The translations under genes and the position numbers were made by a program. From assembly GCA_004565275.1 (NCBI GenBank), contig SDOX01000006.1, positions 1,116,001-1,180,000 on the forward strand: DNA of 64,000 nucleotides, given 5' to 3'. The DNA comes from Nannochloropsis salina CCMP1776 (taxonomy: Eukaryota; Sar; Eustigmatophyceae; Eustigmatales; Monodopsidaceae). The notes below the pieces were generated by a model, which made no database searches, was not told the origin of the DNA, and saw only the letters and a list, made by a program, of their open reading frames with translations. This document shows positions 42,181 through 53,001 of this stretch, one piece after another; within the stretch, counting starts at the first letter, position 1, and each line of letters opens with the position of its first letter.

Positions 42181-43370
42181 ATGAATGAGGGGGAAGTACA
42201 AACAGATGCATCCCTTGAAATCAAGTTTGCATCTTCTTTGGAAGTCGCATTGCATGTTCGCTGGAGACGTGCATTAAGTGGAGATGAATCCATACCAGAG
42301 GCGGAGCCCTCATCGACGTTGGAAAAAGCACGCAACCGCTGGTGGCAAGAAATTATAAGAGAGTACACCAAGCTAGAAAGAAGGTAAGATGGATGCTTCC
42401 CGCAGTCAAAGAGGGAAAGGATGTTAAAGAACAGAATTCTCCATTGCTGGGTTTCTTATCAAGACCGTCCCCCTTCATTTACTATATTTTACGAGATACC
42501 ATGGCTTGACACATTTGCAACAAATGTTCGGAGAGATGGATCGTCATGTCGGCAGGCTTACCCGCCCAGATCGGGTCGCACTCGCAGTGTTCTTTCATGA
42601 GTACGTAAAATGTCGTTAATGAAGCATATGTGATCTTGTTTATTTCAACAACAAAAAATCATCACCGGTACCTCCAAGTTTAATATACGATCCGCGGAGC
42701 AGTGTGAATGAAGAAAATAGCGCGGAGCGATTCAATGCGTTCGCGCAAGAGGCAACACGGATGGTACGCATGTAAAATATGATGCTCGGGAGAGACACTC
42801 TATAGCTTGGAGCCCATCACAGTTTTTTTGAAAATCACTACAGTCTAAAGAGGACATAGGCGTGGTGCACGCTTACATAATGGCGACCAAGACACACCAG
42901 ATGTCGCAGTCTCCTGAGGTCGATGACGATCTCGCCCTCTTTCTTGACATCGACATGAGCATCCTTGGTCAACCGCGCGAGATTTACATGCGGTAAGGAC
43001 ATAAATATAAAAATCCCGCATCGGTGTGAGAATATTTTCTTGCGAAGAATGGGTGATTGTCTTTTTCCTCCATTTTCTTTCCTGTTGAGCCCTATCTCTA
43101 TCCATCTTTTCCAGGTATGCAGGAGCAATTCGAGCCGAATACAAGCATGTCCCTCGTTCTCTTTACCTTGAGAAGCGTGCACAAATCCTCTCGTCTTTCA
43201 TAGAAGGTGGAGAAAAGTACATCAAAGGGGGAAGACAAACTTTGAGAAGAGAAATATACGCCTCTCAATTCTACAAGAATGAGTTGGAGGAGCAGGCGCG
43301 CGACAATATCGCGGGAGAAATATATATGCTAAGGAGAGGAATAATACCATACGAAGAGAAGGAGCGTTAA
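42181..43370 (+). CDS. HD-superfamily metal-dependent phosphohydrolase (COG4339 type)
   Basis: Five exons: 42181-42383, 42496-42600, 42679-42763, 42844-42992 and 43115-43370, phases consistent throughout, 265 residues. Motifs in order: 'ARNRWWQEIIREYTKLER', 'YHGLTHLQQM' (first metal His residues), 'VALAVFFHD' followed by 'LIYDPRSSVNEENSAERF', 'MATKTHQ', 'DLALFLDIDMSILGQP' and 'YAGAIRAEYKHVPRSLYLEK'. This order is that of the uncharacterised predicted HD phosphohydrolases grouped as COG4339. The Asp of the HD pair is split by an intron (GA|gtacgt .. aag|T), so it is absent from any unspliced frame. Introns are 78-122 bases, ordinary and AT-leaning. Substrate is unknown; nucleotides are a guess. 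The first 35 residues extend beyond bacterial members. Confidence 0.9.
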
Positions 43371-44186
43371 ACCTCATTAAGCTGAGGGTACGACGCATGA
43401 TAAAATTAAAATGACGTAACACAAGTTTTTTCTAAGGTTGCGGAGGGAAAAACTGCTTTTCAATTCAGCTCCACTGTATCAATTCTGTCTGAGGAGCTGT
43501 TTGCAATTTTGTCATATGAGATGAAAGTACCCCAGTCGAAAATGCTTGCAATATGATAGGCTCGGACTCCAAAAAGTCACAGTAATTCCCCACAACCATT
43601 CTTTTCAAAGAAAGCCAATGCTTCAATATTCATCACTGAGTTGGTAAACATAGCCCAGTCCACTTCCTAGACAGGTCATGATGAAGGCGAAAGATAGGAG
43701 CCGCGACTCATGCTCCGTTTTGATAACGTGTTGATGAAAATTATGGGGAAAAAATGCTCAACAACTGTTAATATGGCATCCTTTATGTCCGATTTATGCA
43801 AGGTTACCGAAAATTTCCTTGACATTTGAGAAAAACAAGAAAAATCGAAATCAGGTTTTTGGGGGGTGCATGGCTTCGACAGGACTCTTACGAGTCTACC
43901 GGAGTAATTACAGGAACTATCGGACTCTTTCTTTTCATCAATTAACTCTCTCCTTGTGCCTCAAGAAAATTTTTGAAGGGGTTTGAATGGGAATAGGTAT
44001 CATTTGAGTCGGATCATGAAGAACAAAATGCCAGTGGGCGGGAGGACCAAGGCACCGTCAAGGCCCAGCTGCCAGTGCACGATCAACATGTTCCGTCTCG
44101 TGCTAAAATCGCTTAGATGTTGCGGTCTACTTTACTGCATGTTGAAGGCGTCCGATGCTTCACGATTAGTAGCATGTTGTACAGTG
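43371..44186. other. Intergenic, AT-rich
   Basis: 0.8 kb of AT-rich sequence with no supported gene. At 43860-43890 a G-run followed by 'TGCATGGCTTCGACAGG' superficially recalls a tmRNA 5' end (see rejected items). Confidence 0.4.
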
Positions 44187-44722
44187 TCAGAGCTGGGCTC
44201 CCCTTGTAGTCATAGGCATTTTGTCAAGTTGCTGTTGCAGCGTTATCATCCGCATCGGCCCACGCAGAGAGAAGGAATCGCCAGTATTATTCAATGCCAT
44301 GCGAATACCAAAAATTCCAAAACTACGGCCTTTTGCCGTCAAGACGCCAGGATGGCAAATCTGTGAAAACCGTGTTCAGGGAACGAGTTGCCGATCTGTG
44401 TGATTGATGGCAGGGGCGTGTGCGTGTCTGGTGTTTTTCGAGACTTTTGGACATGGTACGTACTTACTTCTCGGTAGGCCGGAGTGTTCTTCGCAGCACC
44501 CCCCAGGCTCGAGGTGACTGGCACTGGAAGGTACACGTTGCTTGGACACGCGCATAAACATGCTCCACATGCATCTTGCTTGCACTGTGCGTAAAGTATG
44601 TGCCTTACTTTTATTTTTTGTGTCGTCCGGCAAGGTTGTTCGGTAAGATCTGCTTTGTTGATAAGCTCGGCAGGCTTGCAGGACTCACACCCCCTTGACT
44701 TGAACACGATTTGCGTGGCCAT
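44187..44722 (-). CDS. Possible small Cys-rich protein (two exons)
   Basis: A good ATG at 44722 opens 85 codons containing 'GCESCKPAELINKADLTEQP' and 'QCKQDACGACLCACPSNV', i.e. a CxxC pair and a CxxxxCxxCxCxC cluster. A strong donor (GAA|gtaagt, exon end 44468) can join to an acceptor (tttcacag|ATT, 44360) in phase, adding 57 codons ('CHPGVLTAKGRSFGIFGIRM' and more) to a stop at 44187, for 142 residues. The Cys pattern suggests metal binding or disulphides. I know no matching family, and the region is otherwise intergenic-like, so the gene itself is uncertain. It lies head-to-head with the RRM gene. Confidence 0.35.
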
Positions 44723-45223
44723 GTCCCATCACGATTAGACGACCGAGGCCAACCTCACCCGAGGACAGAGAGCTCCACGCCTATTGCACGCAAATTTGGT
44801 GGGCACTGATCTTTGGGTTTATCATGACATGTACACACAGGTCTGGGTGTGCTTATCTATCACCGTGGAGGAGGTGCCATAATTTTTGGTATCAGTCCCC
44901 CAAAGTCTTGAGGACTTGTTGGAGCCTGTTCGTCTAGCATTTATTGCCTCTAGCGTCCACAATTTCGATGAATGCGACAATAGGCGGGGCTTCCTCCATG
45001 TACAAAGACTAGTTCGTTGGTACAGGGCCCGAGAGCAAGGTTCTTCTAGTGTGGTACCCGGACGCGGGCTGCATCGCCTCCGAAGGCACCCACACGTTTT
45101 GCTAACCCCAAATTACGTTTACGTGGAAGAAGCTTCACACCACGTACGGTGCAGGCTGCTTGTGGAAAATCCAACTCTTGTGGGGACACCGCATACAGAC
45201 CAGTACGTCACTTTTTCCCTTCC
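44723..45223. other. Divergent intergenic region
   Basis: About 0.5 kb upstream of the RRM gene; presumed promoter and leader. A frame on the plus strand runs into the RRM gene without an ATG. Nothing else seen. Confidence 0.4.
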
Positions 45224-47873
45224 ATGGCCTGTCCGCCGTACTACGACCGTCCCACCCCCAACCCTGGCGGCGGACGTCGGAGCCGCCAAGGCTCGGTCGC
45301 TTCCATCCCTGTATCGCACGCTGGACATTCCTCTCCGTACCAAAGGGATACGTCGGACGGACGACCGCAGGCCTCGTCTCCTTCCTACGGCCCGGGGGCG
45401 GGGGAGGAACCCGTCGGTCACTACCCACCCTCACACCACCACCCCCATTCCTCCCACTTCTCGCGCCCAGGCACCGAGGGGCCGTACGCGGAAGGGATGA
45501 CGGGCCGCAATAGCTCCCCTCGTCAGCATCCTCAGCCCCCTTCTTACACTGTGCCGGGCTCCACGCACCCTTACTACCCCCACCATCCCTCCTACGGCCT
45601 GGGAGGGGGCCCCGGAGAGATGGCCATGCCTGTCTCGGAGCACCTGGGACATTACCGAGTGCCCCATGCCTACCATGGCCCTCCTTACCCCGACAACCAC
45701 CCGCCGCCGCACCACGCGAACCTGCCGCCGCCTCATTCCCCCCAACAGCAGCATGGCTTCGACCCGTCGGGCGCTCTGAACCCTGGTCCCGAGGGGGGGG
45801 GGAGGCCCAAGGCTGCTGCTTCCCAAGCTGGCTCCGGCACGGGGGGCTACGCTTCCCATTCTCGGTATCAGGGCCCACCGTCCTTCTCATCCTCGATCCC
45901 GCCTGGCGCGCGGGGCGCTTATCTGCCCCCCCCCGCCATCAACACCTCCCTCGCCTCCTCCACCGTTTCCTCCTCCGGCATGCATTCCTACCCTGCGCAT
46001 CCTTACCCGGCCCCGCACGTCACCTCCTCCAGCGTGACCACCAGCTTTCCCGACGTCAACCAGGCCACCCCTGCCGCGTTGACGGTCACGAGCTCGGGCG
46101 GCGTCCCCCTCTTGGAGTATGTGGACCGGGAGGGCTCGACCTGCATCATCTACGAGGTGCCCACGGCCTTTTCGGAGGCGGCCTTGGCCTGTGCTGGGCC
46201 TGAGGGTTACCCTCCCTGGTCCCCCGGGGCGCCGATCCAGACGGTTCGGGATGGAGACGTGGTTACCTCCGGGCCCGACGGATGCAATTTGTTCGTCTTC
46301 CACCTTCCCAGCAATTTCAGCAACGCAGACTGTTTCAATCTGTTCAGTGCCTACGGGACCATCATTTCCGTCCGGATCATGGTGGAGAAAGGCACGGGCC
46401 GGAGCCGGGGCTTTGGCTTCGTCTCCTTCGACTCGGAGGCGGCGGCCGAGCTGGCGATTGAGATGTTGGACGGCTATCAGCTCGGGCACAAACGTTTGAA
46501 AGTCCAGCACAAGAAAATGGAGTCGCCCTCGGTATGTCTGGACGAGGAAGGGAGGGCCGGGCGAGGCGGGAGCCAGGTCCCTCGGGAGGGAGGGAAGGGG
46601 GGCGAGGGGGAGGAAACCGCCTCCCCCGCGTCCGCTTCCTTATCCTGCGGGCCGCTCCTTCCCCCGCCCCTCCTCTCGGCCAAGGAGGGCGGGAAGGAAG
46701 GCGGGGGAGAGGGCGGGAGGGAGGGCAGGGGCCGATCGTGGCACCATGGGGAAGCGTACGAAGCGCCCCGGCCCGCCTCTCAGGCGTCGGACGTGACCTT
46801 CAGTAGCAGCTCCTCCTCTGCCTCCTTCCCGCACCTGCCCCGTGGCCGGAACCTGAAGGACGGCGAGGGCGGGCGGGGAATCTACACCTCCGGGTATCGT
46901 CCCCCGTTCCAGGGAGGCCGGGGTCGCGGCGCGGGCGGCCGAGGTCCAGCTTCGTCGTACGCGGCGTCCTCCTACCCTCCATACAGGGAGCGGGGGGGGC
47001 GAGGCCGTGCCAACGCCTTCTACCTCCCCCCCTACCCGCACGCGCCCCTCGAAGCCTTTCCCCCCCGATATTACGAGCCACCCTACCCATCCTACGCCGA
47101 CCAGTCCCCTTACCCTCCCCACCTTCCCCCCCTCTCCCATCCCGGCGCCGGAATGCCCTCCTCCACCCCTCCGCATTACTCCCCTTACATGGGCGGCGGG
47201 GACTTCCCTCCCTCCCTCCCTCCCTCCCTTCTTCCCCCCTCCTACTTCCCGTCGTACGGGCCCCTCCCTTCTCGGTCCTATGCCGGGGAAGGGGGCTCCA
47301 GGGGGGAGGAAGGGGAGATGGCCTTCTATGCCCATGGGTACCCGTCGGCCGAGCGAGGGCGGGGCCGTGGGTGGTATCGAGGGAGGGGGGGAGGAAGGGG
47401 GGGAGGGAGGGGGTTACCCTCGTGTCTCTGCCCCCCCGGAGGAGCGATATCAGCGTTTGTCTTCCCTCCCCTCCTGTCGGCAGGGACGGGCAGCGACAGG
47501 GAAAGAAGAGGAAGGGAGGGAGGGAGCGGGGGAGGGAGGGAGGGAGGGAGCGGGGGAGGGAGGGAGGGAGGGCGGGGTCGATCGGTCGAGTCTGACCATT
47601 GACGACCTGAGTGGCTTGACCCTGGACGGAAATGAGGAGGCTGAGGGAGGGAGGGAGGAAGGGCCTCGACAAGGGGCGGCCGAGGAGGAGGAAGGGGGGG
47701 AAGGGGAAGAGGGAGAGCCCTGGGAGGTGGCCTCGCCGCTCCCGGGAGGGGGAGGGGGGGAGGGAGGGGGAGGAGGGGAGGGAGGGACGAAGGGGTTGAC
47801 AGCGGGCGATCAGACCCCGCGTCCTTCGTCCACCGCGGCGGGGAGTACGACCACGTCCCCTGGGGATGGCTAA
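45224..47873 (+). CDS. RRM RNA-binding protein with Tyr/Pro- and RGG-rich flanks (frame change in G tracts)
   Basis: ATG at 45224 ('MACPPYYDRPTPNPGGGRR'). The first 340 residues are His/Pro/Ser/Tyr-rich low complexity. One canonical RRM lies at about residues 352-430: RNP2 'LFVFHLP', 'FNLFSAYGTIISVRIMVEKG', RNP1 'RGFGFVSF', then 'AIEMLDGYQLGHKRLKVQHK'. It resembles the third RRM of CELF/Bruno proteins, though a single RRM is not enough to assign the family. The C-terminal region is rich in Tyr-Pro and RGG/RGR. This frame stops at 47602, but sequence downstream continues sensibly in another frame ('RSSLTIDDLSGLTLDGNEEA') to a stop at 47873, with the switch in G tracts at 47380-47590. A GTATGT at 46532 and a CTCAG ending at 46783 could bound a 252-base in-frame intron. 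Confidence 0.8.
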
Positions 47874-48941
47874 AGAGGAGGGGGAAGAAATGGCAGCGTC
47901 TGTGTCATAGCGGCTGTTTCGAGGGCAGAGAAGGCATAGGGGTGCCCGTGGGTGGGATGCGCCCGGGGAGGAAGCGGGGGAAAGGGGAGGGAGGAGGAGC
48001 AACCAGGTTGGGAGCTGGGAGAGAGGGAGCCAGAGGATGGAGAGAGGGTGGAGTAGGGAACAGGGAAGGTCTACGGGAGCGAGAGACGGGTCGTATCACC
48101 GTGGAGGCAGGGTATCACCATGGAGATCGGGAGATGACAAGGCATTTTACGCCAGTATGGGTAGTCAAGGAGGGGATGGAACATAATCATATCGGCGACC
48201 AGTATAGATGGAAAGTGGGAGGAAATGAAAGAAATGTAATGGGGACAAGGAAGGCAGGAGAGAGGGATTGCTCAGGGGACACAAAGTAACAAGGGAGAGA
48301 GAGAGAATCGATCGCCCTACAGGTTGAACCCGTAGGGGGTTCGGGGGGGAATGGCGTCCCATCCGGGCGCCGAGAAGAGGCAGTGGGGAGGTGGGGAGGG
48401 TCGAGGGCGTCTGCGCTTGCGGTGACGCACGCAGGGCAAGGGTATAGGAGGAAAATAGAAGAGGAGCATAGAAAGAAGGACGGTAAATTATTAGGTATAC
48501 GGGTGCCATAGTAGTAATGCTCGCTTCCTGTCTGTCTCGAGGCTTGCCTCTGAATAATTGCGCGGACAAAAGGAGCGTGCCCGTCAGCTTTTCAGGAATC
48601 TTCTCTCCGTCGTTTTGAGGGGGGTAGGGAATCCAGACGCCGGTTGGAGGCCCCCCTAGGAAGAAGGACGGGCAGAGCACTTGCCGAGTCAGACGTGGAG
48701 CTAGACAGGGGCGAAAAACATCAACCCATGGACGAGCACAGCTTGCCTTCCGTCATTTTTTTTCTTTTTCCCCAGAGCACGTCTGCTTCGCGTTCCCCGC
48801 CGTAAATATGCTACCTACAGGGGGCCGGATCCATCATAATTATGGGCCGCGACGTTTCCTCCTGCCTGCTTGCAAACCACCCGCCTCGTCGTTGCTATTT
48901 TTGCCCTCCTTCCCTCCCTCCTTCCCTCCCTCCCTTCTTCC
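47874..48941. other. Intergenic, convergent 3' ends, purine-rich start
   Basis: Between the RRM gene (+) and the FtsH-ectodomain-like gene (-). The first 400 bases are G/A-rich. No supported gene or RNA. Confidence 0.4.
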
Positions 48942-49688
48942 TCAATTCGCAAAACCAGATAGGGCCCTGGTTACCTTGTCGGAGCCACTAAAATCGAACC
49001 CCAAGGTGTACGGGATCTGCTTGTCCTTCAGAATGCGCACCACCCACAGTGGACTTGACCACGTCTTTCCATTTTCAACGGGGAACCCTTCCCCGATTCG
49101 AACCCTGTCCGCGCCTGCTTCCTTCCCCTCGCCCGCGCCCTCCTTTTTCCCACGCCTTGGCGCTACGTACGCATATGCCACATTCCCCCCCTCCAACAGT
49201 TCCACTTTTTCGATTCGCTTCTCCTCCACCAGTTTCAAGAAGGAAGGCATGTCTATGTTCTTTTCCCCGGTCTCCAACTTGGGTGCTCCACCGTCATCAG
49301 GGCCGTTGTAACTCCCACACCCAAAGCCCAGACATGTGCTCTCCCATACCGTCTGCTCAGCGGCTACCACCATAGGCGCAGAGTACAGAGCCGACGCAGC
49401 CGTACGGGTGTTGACGGTGGTGCTACTGACTGTTTCGACGACTTCCGCGTGCATGGTAGACGGAGAGAGGAGGTAGACGCCCCCCCCGAAGGCGGCGGAG
49501 GCGGCGTGTCGCAAGCTTGCCTGCCAGAGGCTGGCTTGCTTGCCTTCTTTTATTGCGCCCTGGGGGGCGGGTATGGACACCTTGGCGGGATTTGTTGGGG
49601 GAAAAAATCCCTTCATGACCAAGGCATCGTTGAACACGCACGCCACCAGCAAAGAAAGGAGGAGGAGGTGGGAGGAGGTTTTCCTCAT
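48942..49688 (-). CDS. Plastid, probably lumen-targeted protein resembling the FtsH extracytosolic domain
   Basis: ATG at 49688 gives 248 residues. The N-terminus 'MRKTSSHLLLLSLLVACVF' is a signal peptide; 'MKGFFPPTNP' follows, then a basic/Ser region and a second hydrophobic stretch 'RHAASAAFGGGVYLLSP' that could be a thylakoid transfer signal. The mature part has 'STCLGFGCGSYNGPDDGG', then 'DMPSFLKLVEEKRIEKVELL' and 'GGNVAYAYVAPRRG'. This matches the pattern of the FtsH extracellular domain, which begins 'xxFLxxVexgxVxkVei'. No AAA+ ATPase or metalloprotease domain follows; the protein ends after 'WVVRILKDKQIPYTLGFDFS'. A stand-alone accessory of thylakoid proteases is one reading; the resemblance is short. 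Upstream in-frame sequence to 50090 is open but lacks a targeting signal. Confidence 0.6.
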   Translation of the reverse strand: MRKTSSHLLLLSLLVACVFNDALVMKGFFPPTNPAKVSIPAPQGAIKEGKQASLWQASLRHAASAAFGGGVYLLSPSTMHAEVVETVSSTTVNTRTAASALYSAPMVVAAEQTVWESTCLGFGCGSYNGPDDGGAPKLETGEKNIDMPSFLKLVEEKRIEKVELLEGGNVAYAYVAPRRGKKEGAGEGKEAGADRVRIGEGFPVENGKTWSSPLWVVRILKDKQIPYTLGFDFSGSDKVTRALSGFAN

Positions 49689-50263
49689 GGTGCTCTGACC
49701 TTCGTGCCGATGGAATAAGTCGTGACTGCGAACGGGATGGGAAGACACCGCCCCGCGTTTCCTTCCGCTACGCAACGGCCTGCCAAAAGTTTGCAAACGT
49801 AGACTCGTGAGGATTTGCACCGCAAACAGGAGCAGTGCCTGGCCGCGGGAGGGCAGATGGAATGCTGTCATTTCTATGCAATTACCGGGTCGGGGCGGGG
49901 CGTGACGTTCAACGAGTGAAGTTCTTAGCGATGATGCTGCGTTTAGTATGTACAGCCGGCACGGTAGGCGGAAAAATTGACGTGCACCCTCACCAACAGC
50001 TTTGAATGGTGACTCAAACCCTCTCTTAAATGCCATGCTGCCTCCTATGGTAATCGTGCTTATGCTTGGTTCTCTTGTGCTTCCAAGCATTCCTGAGCGC
50101 CATCATCGCTTCAAACGAGGGCGCTATTATGCTCAAAACACGTGGACGCACAGCGTATTGAGGAACTTTCTTTACCAATACAGGCTGCAATGCGTGCATG
50201 TATTACCATGACGGGGCTTTTCGGACCAGCATTTCGTCGCCCATTTCTCCTGTGAGCTGGTAA
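49689..50263. other. Divergent intergenic region
   Basis: 575 bases between the start codons of the FtsH-ectodomain-like gene (-) and the bZIP gene (+); the minus-strand frame stays open here by chance. No motif recognised. Confidence 0.4.
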
Positions 50264-53001
50264 ATGGCAGAGGCGGAGGAAACCCGCCTAGAAGCCGTGC
50301 TTGGTCTCAGCGTCGAGGGTGATGAGGTGGAGAATAGCCAGGATAAGCATCACACGAGGGAAGTGGAGGATGCGCTCATCTTCGGAGTGGGAGCCTGCCC
50401 CGTCAGTGATGCATGCGGAAGCCATTCCCTCCTCTCGGAAGCCGCCTTGAAACACGTCGTTCCCTCCCCGCCTTCGTCCAACTACCTCTTGCACGACGGG
50501 GACCACACTTTCTTGAGCCTGGCGCCCGCCGATCCTCACGTATTCCCAAGCGCCCGAAGCCTGCCTACCCTCTCCTCCACCTCGTCCTTGGTCGTGTCTC
50601 CCAGCCCGGTTGATCCCTATCCCCTCCCTGGGGCCCCAGAGGACTACGCCCGTCTCTTTCCCGGACCTACGGACCCCCACCACCCGCCCGACATCCAGAT
50701 CTCTCCCCCCCTCGTCTTCCACCCTCCCGCAACACGGAGTGGCGAGGGGGGGCATGGGGTTGGGCGAGGGGGGGGCGGCCGCGGAGGGTGGAGGGGAGGT
50801 GGTCAAGGGCGTGCCACCGCGTGCATGGACACAGTTCCCGGGGGCGGCGTGGGCTGGACAGGTCTTGTAAAACCAACCGGGGAGGGCACAATGGTTGGGG
50901 ACGTGGAGGGAAGGAAGCTGACGGCCGGGAGGGTTCCTGCGTATTGGGAGAAGAGCCTGGGTGCGCGGAAAGGAGAGGAGGAGGGAGGGCCTGTGGGAGG
51001 TACGGGCTCGGTGGAGGCGGCGGAGGGTACCGAGGGAGAGACAACCGCCCCTTGCGTGCGACCGAAAAAGCATGCCCCGCTGGGGCAATGGGTAACGCCC
51101 CCCCAGCCCCAATATTCAATCTTTAAAAAACCGTTGCGGGATGTGGACGCGGCTGGCAGGTCGGGGAGGACGGGAGCCCGCACGGGCGAGGGGCTTGGAA
51201 GGGGGGGTTCAGGGGTGGGGGAACGAGAGGGAGGAAGGAGCGCGAAGGCGGGGGGCGGGAGCGAGGCGGATGGCGGAGAAAAGAATGATGATGATGGAGG
51301 AGGAGGAGAAGGAAGTGGTGGAGGAGGAGAAAGAGGTGGTGGAGGAAAGGGCAAGAGCGAGGGGCAGGGAAAGAATTTGGGCGCCAGAATGAGGACTTTT
51401 CGAGCTCTGCTACCGAAGACCTCAAGGATGGGATGGGGGATGGGGAGGAGGAAAGGTGAGACCGAGATGCCCCCTCCCTCCCGCCCTCCCTCCCACCCTT
51501 CCCCTCACCCCCCCCGCGCTCTCCTCCCCTTGGCGGCGGGGCAAGGCGACAGCCCGTCAGGCTTCCGTTCCGATCCGTCCACGTCTTCCCCAGTGGACCC
51601 GGTACGACAAACATCGAACGCGGGCGGGGAAAGGCCAGGGCAGGAAAGAGGGCGGGGGGGAGGGCGGGGGGGAGGGCGGGGCGGGGAGGGTTGCCAGCAG
51701 GCAAAGGGGGGCTGACGGGCGCCTCCCAAGGGTCCTGGCAACCCGTACCTCCATCTTCTCCCTCCTGCTCATCGGGTCTTCGGCTCCTGCCTCACCCGGG
51801 CCTTGTCTGTTTCCGGTGGANNNNNNNNNNNNNNNNNNNNNNNNNNNNNNNNNNNNNNNNNNNNNNNNNNNNNNNNNNNNNNNNNNNNNNNNNNNNNNNN
51901 NNNNNNNNNNNNNNNNNNNNAGGGAGGGAGGGAGGGAGGGAGGGAGGGAGGGAGGGAGGGCGGGGGAAGGAAGGGGAGCGCACACGACGGCAAGAAGAGC
52001 GGCTGGCCAAGAACCGGGCTGGGGCCCGCCTTCGCCGACACCGGGAGAGGCACTTGACGGCGTTCTATGAGGAGGAAATCGCCCGGACGGAGATGCAGCT
52101 CAAGGCGATGCGGGACTGGCGGAGACGTCGGGGGCTGGTCCCGGAGGAGGAAGGGGGAAAGGGCACGGGGTCCTCTCCCTCCCCCTCCCGCCCTACCCTC
52201 ACCTCCTTGACCCCGTCCCTCCAGGCGGCCATGGACCGGGCGCGTGTCCTCTCTCTTCCCGCCTCATCAATGCCAGGGATGGACGAGCTTCACAGGGCTT
52301 TCGACGCCTGTCAGGAGGAGGTACGACGGACTCAGCACGAGGCTGCGGTCCTGAAGGTGCTGCGAGGGGCGGTGGCGGGGGAGGGAGGGATGGAGGGCGT
52401 GCAAGAGGCATTGGGACTGAGTGTGGGGCAAATGACGAAGCTTCGAGGCTTGTTTGCCTGCCGGTGGACAGCGAAAGGGCGACCCGAAGAGGAAGGGGTG
52501 GTGGGAGGGGAGGAAGGGGGGGAGGAAGGGCTGGGGGGAAGGGGGTGCTTGGTGGCGGGGGAGGCGGACAGAGGGGGGAAGGGGAAGGAAGAGGAGGAGG
52601 TGGAGACAAGGCTCAGGGACGTGGAAGCGCAGATAGCGCGGCTGCAGGCTTGCCTCCGGGCGGTGGGACGTGGAGAGATGACGTCGGTCCCCTCCCTCCT
52701 CCTCCCTTCCCATCCCCTTCCCCCCCCTCCCTTGCTGCCTGTCAGCGCCCTTCGGGACGGGATTCCCTTTCCCCGTGTGCATGGTGCGCTCGAATCGCTG
52801 AAAAGGGCGCTAACTCCGGGGCAAATGACGCGGTATCTGGAATGGGCAGAAGCCAACCGGGGGGCCATCGGAAGGTTAAGCCTGGAGGAAGATGATCAGC
52901 AGGAGGGAGGTGGAAGAGAAGGAGAGGGTGGAAGCCGCAAGGACGATAGGTTCCATTTTTCCAGTAGCGCCGCCCCTTCGATGATCGGAGGTACAAAATG
53001 A
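50264..53001 (+). CDS. bZIP transcription-factor-like protein, interrupted by an assembly gap
   Basis: ATG at 50264 opens about 480 codons of Pro/Ser/Gly-rich sequence typical of activation regions, including 'PLGQWVTPPQPQYSIFKKPL'. The frame becomes uncertain in Gly/Glu repeats near 51300. A donor (GAGGAAAG|gtgaga, 51450) is likely. After the 100-N gap and a GGGA repeat, an open frame runs to a stop at 53001. It starts with a basic region 'RRQEERLAKNRAGARLRRHRE' minus its first residue, i.e. N-x7-R spacing, then 'FYEEEIARTEMQLKAM', a short weak zipper. The C-terminal half repeats one motif: 'LGLSVGQMTKLRGLFA' and 'LTPGQMTRYLEWAEANRGAI'. The basic region supports DNA binding; the long helical C-terminus resembles other algal bZIP-like proteins as far as I recall. 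No LOV domain is seen. Confidence 0.72.
51821..51920. other. Assembly gap of 100 Ns
   Basis: Exactly 100 Ns, a conventional placeholder, so the true length is unknown. It lies inside the bZIP gene. Confidence 0.99.
51921..51960. repeat. (AGGG)10 repeat abutting the assembly gap
   Basis: Ten perfect AGGG units start at the first base after the Ns, so the gap probably reflects collapse or failure to sequence a longer tract of this type. Confidence 0.95.

Noticed and set aside
43858-43900. G-run followed by TGCATGGCTTCGACAGG, recalling the 5' end of a tmRNA
   Set aside because: No matching CCA-type 3' end, no tag reading frame with the expected partner stem within 400 bases, and tmRNA is not expected in nuclear DNA of this kind.
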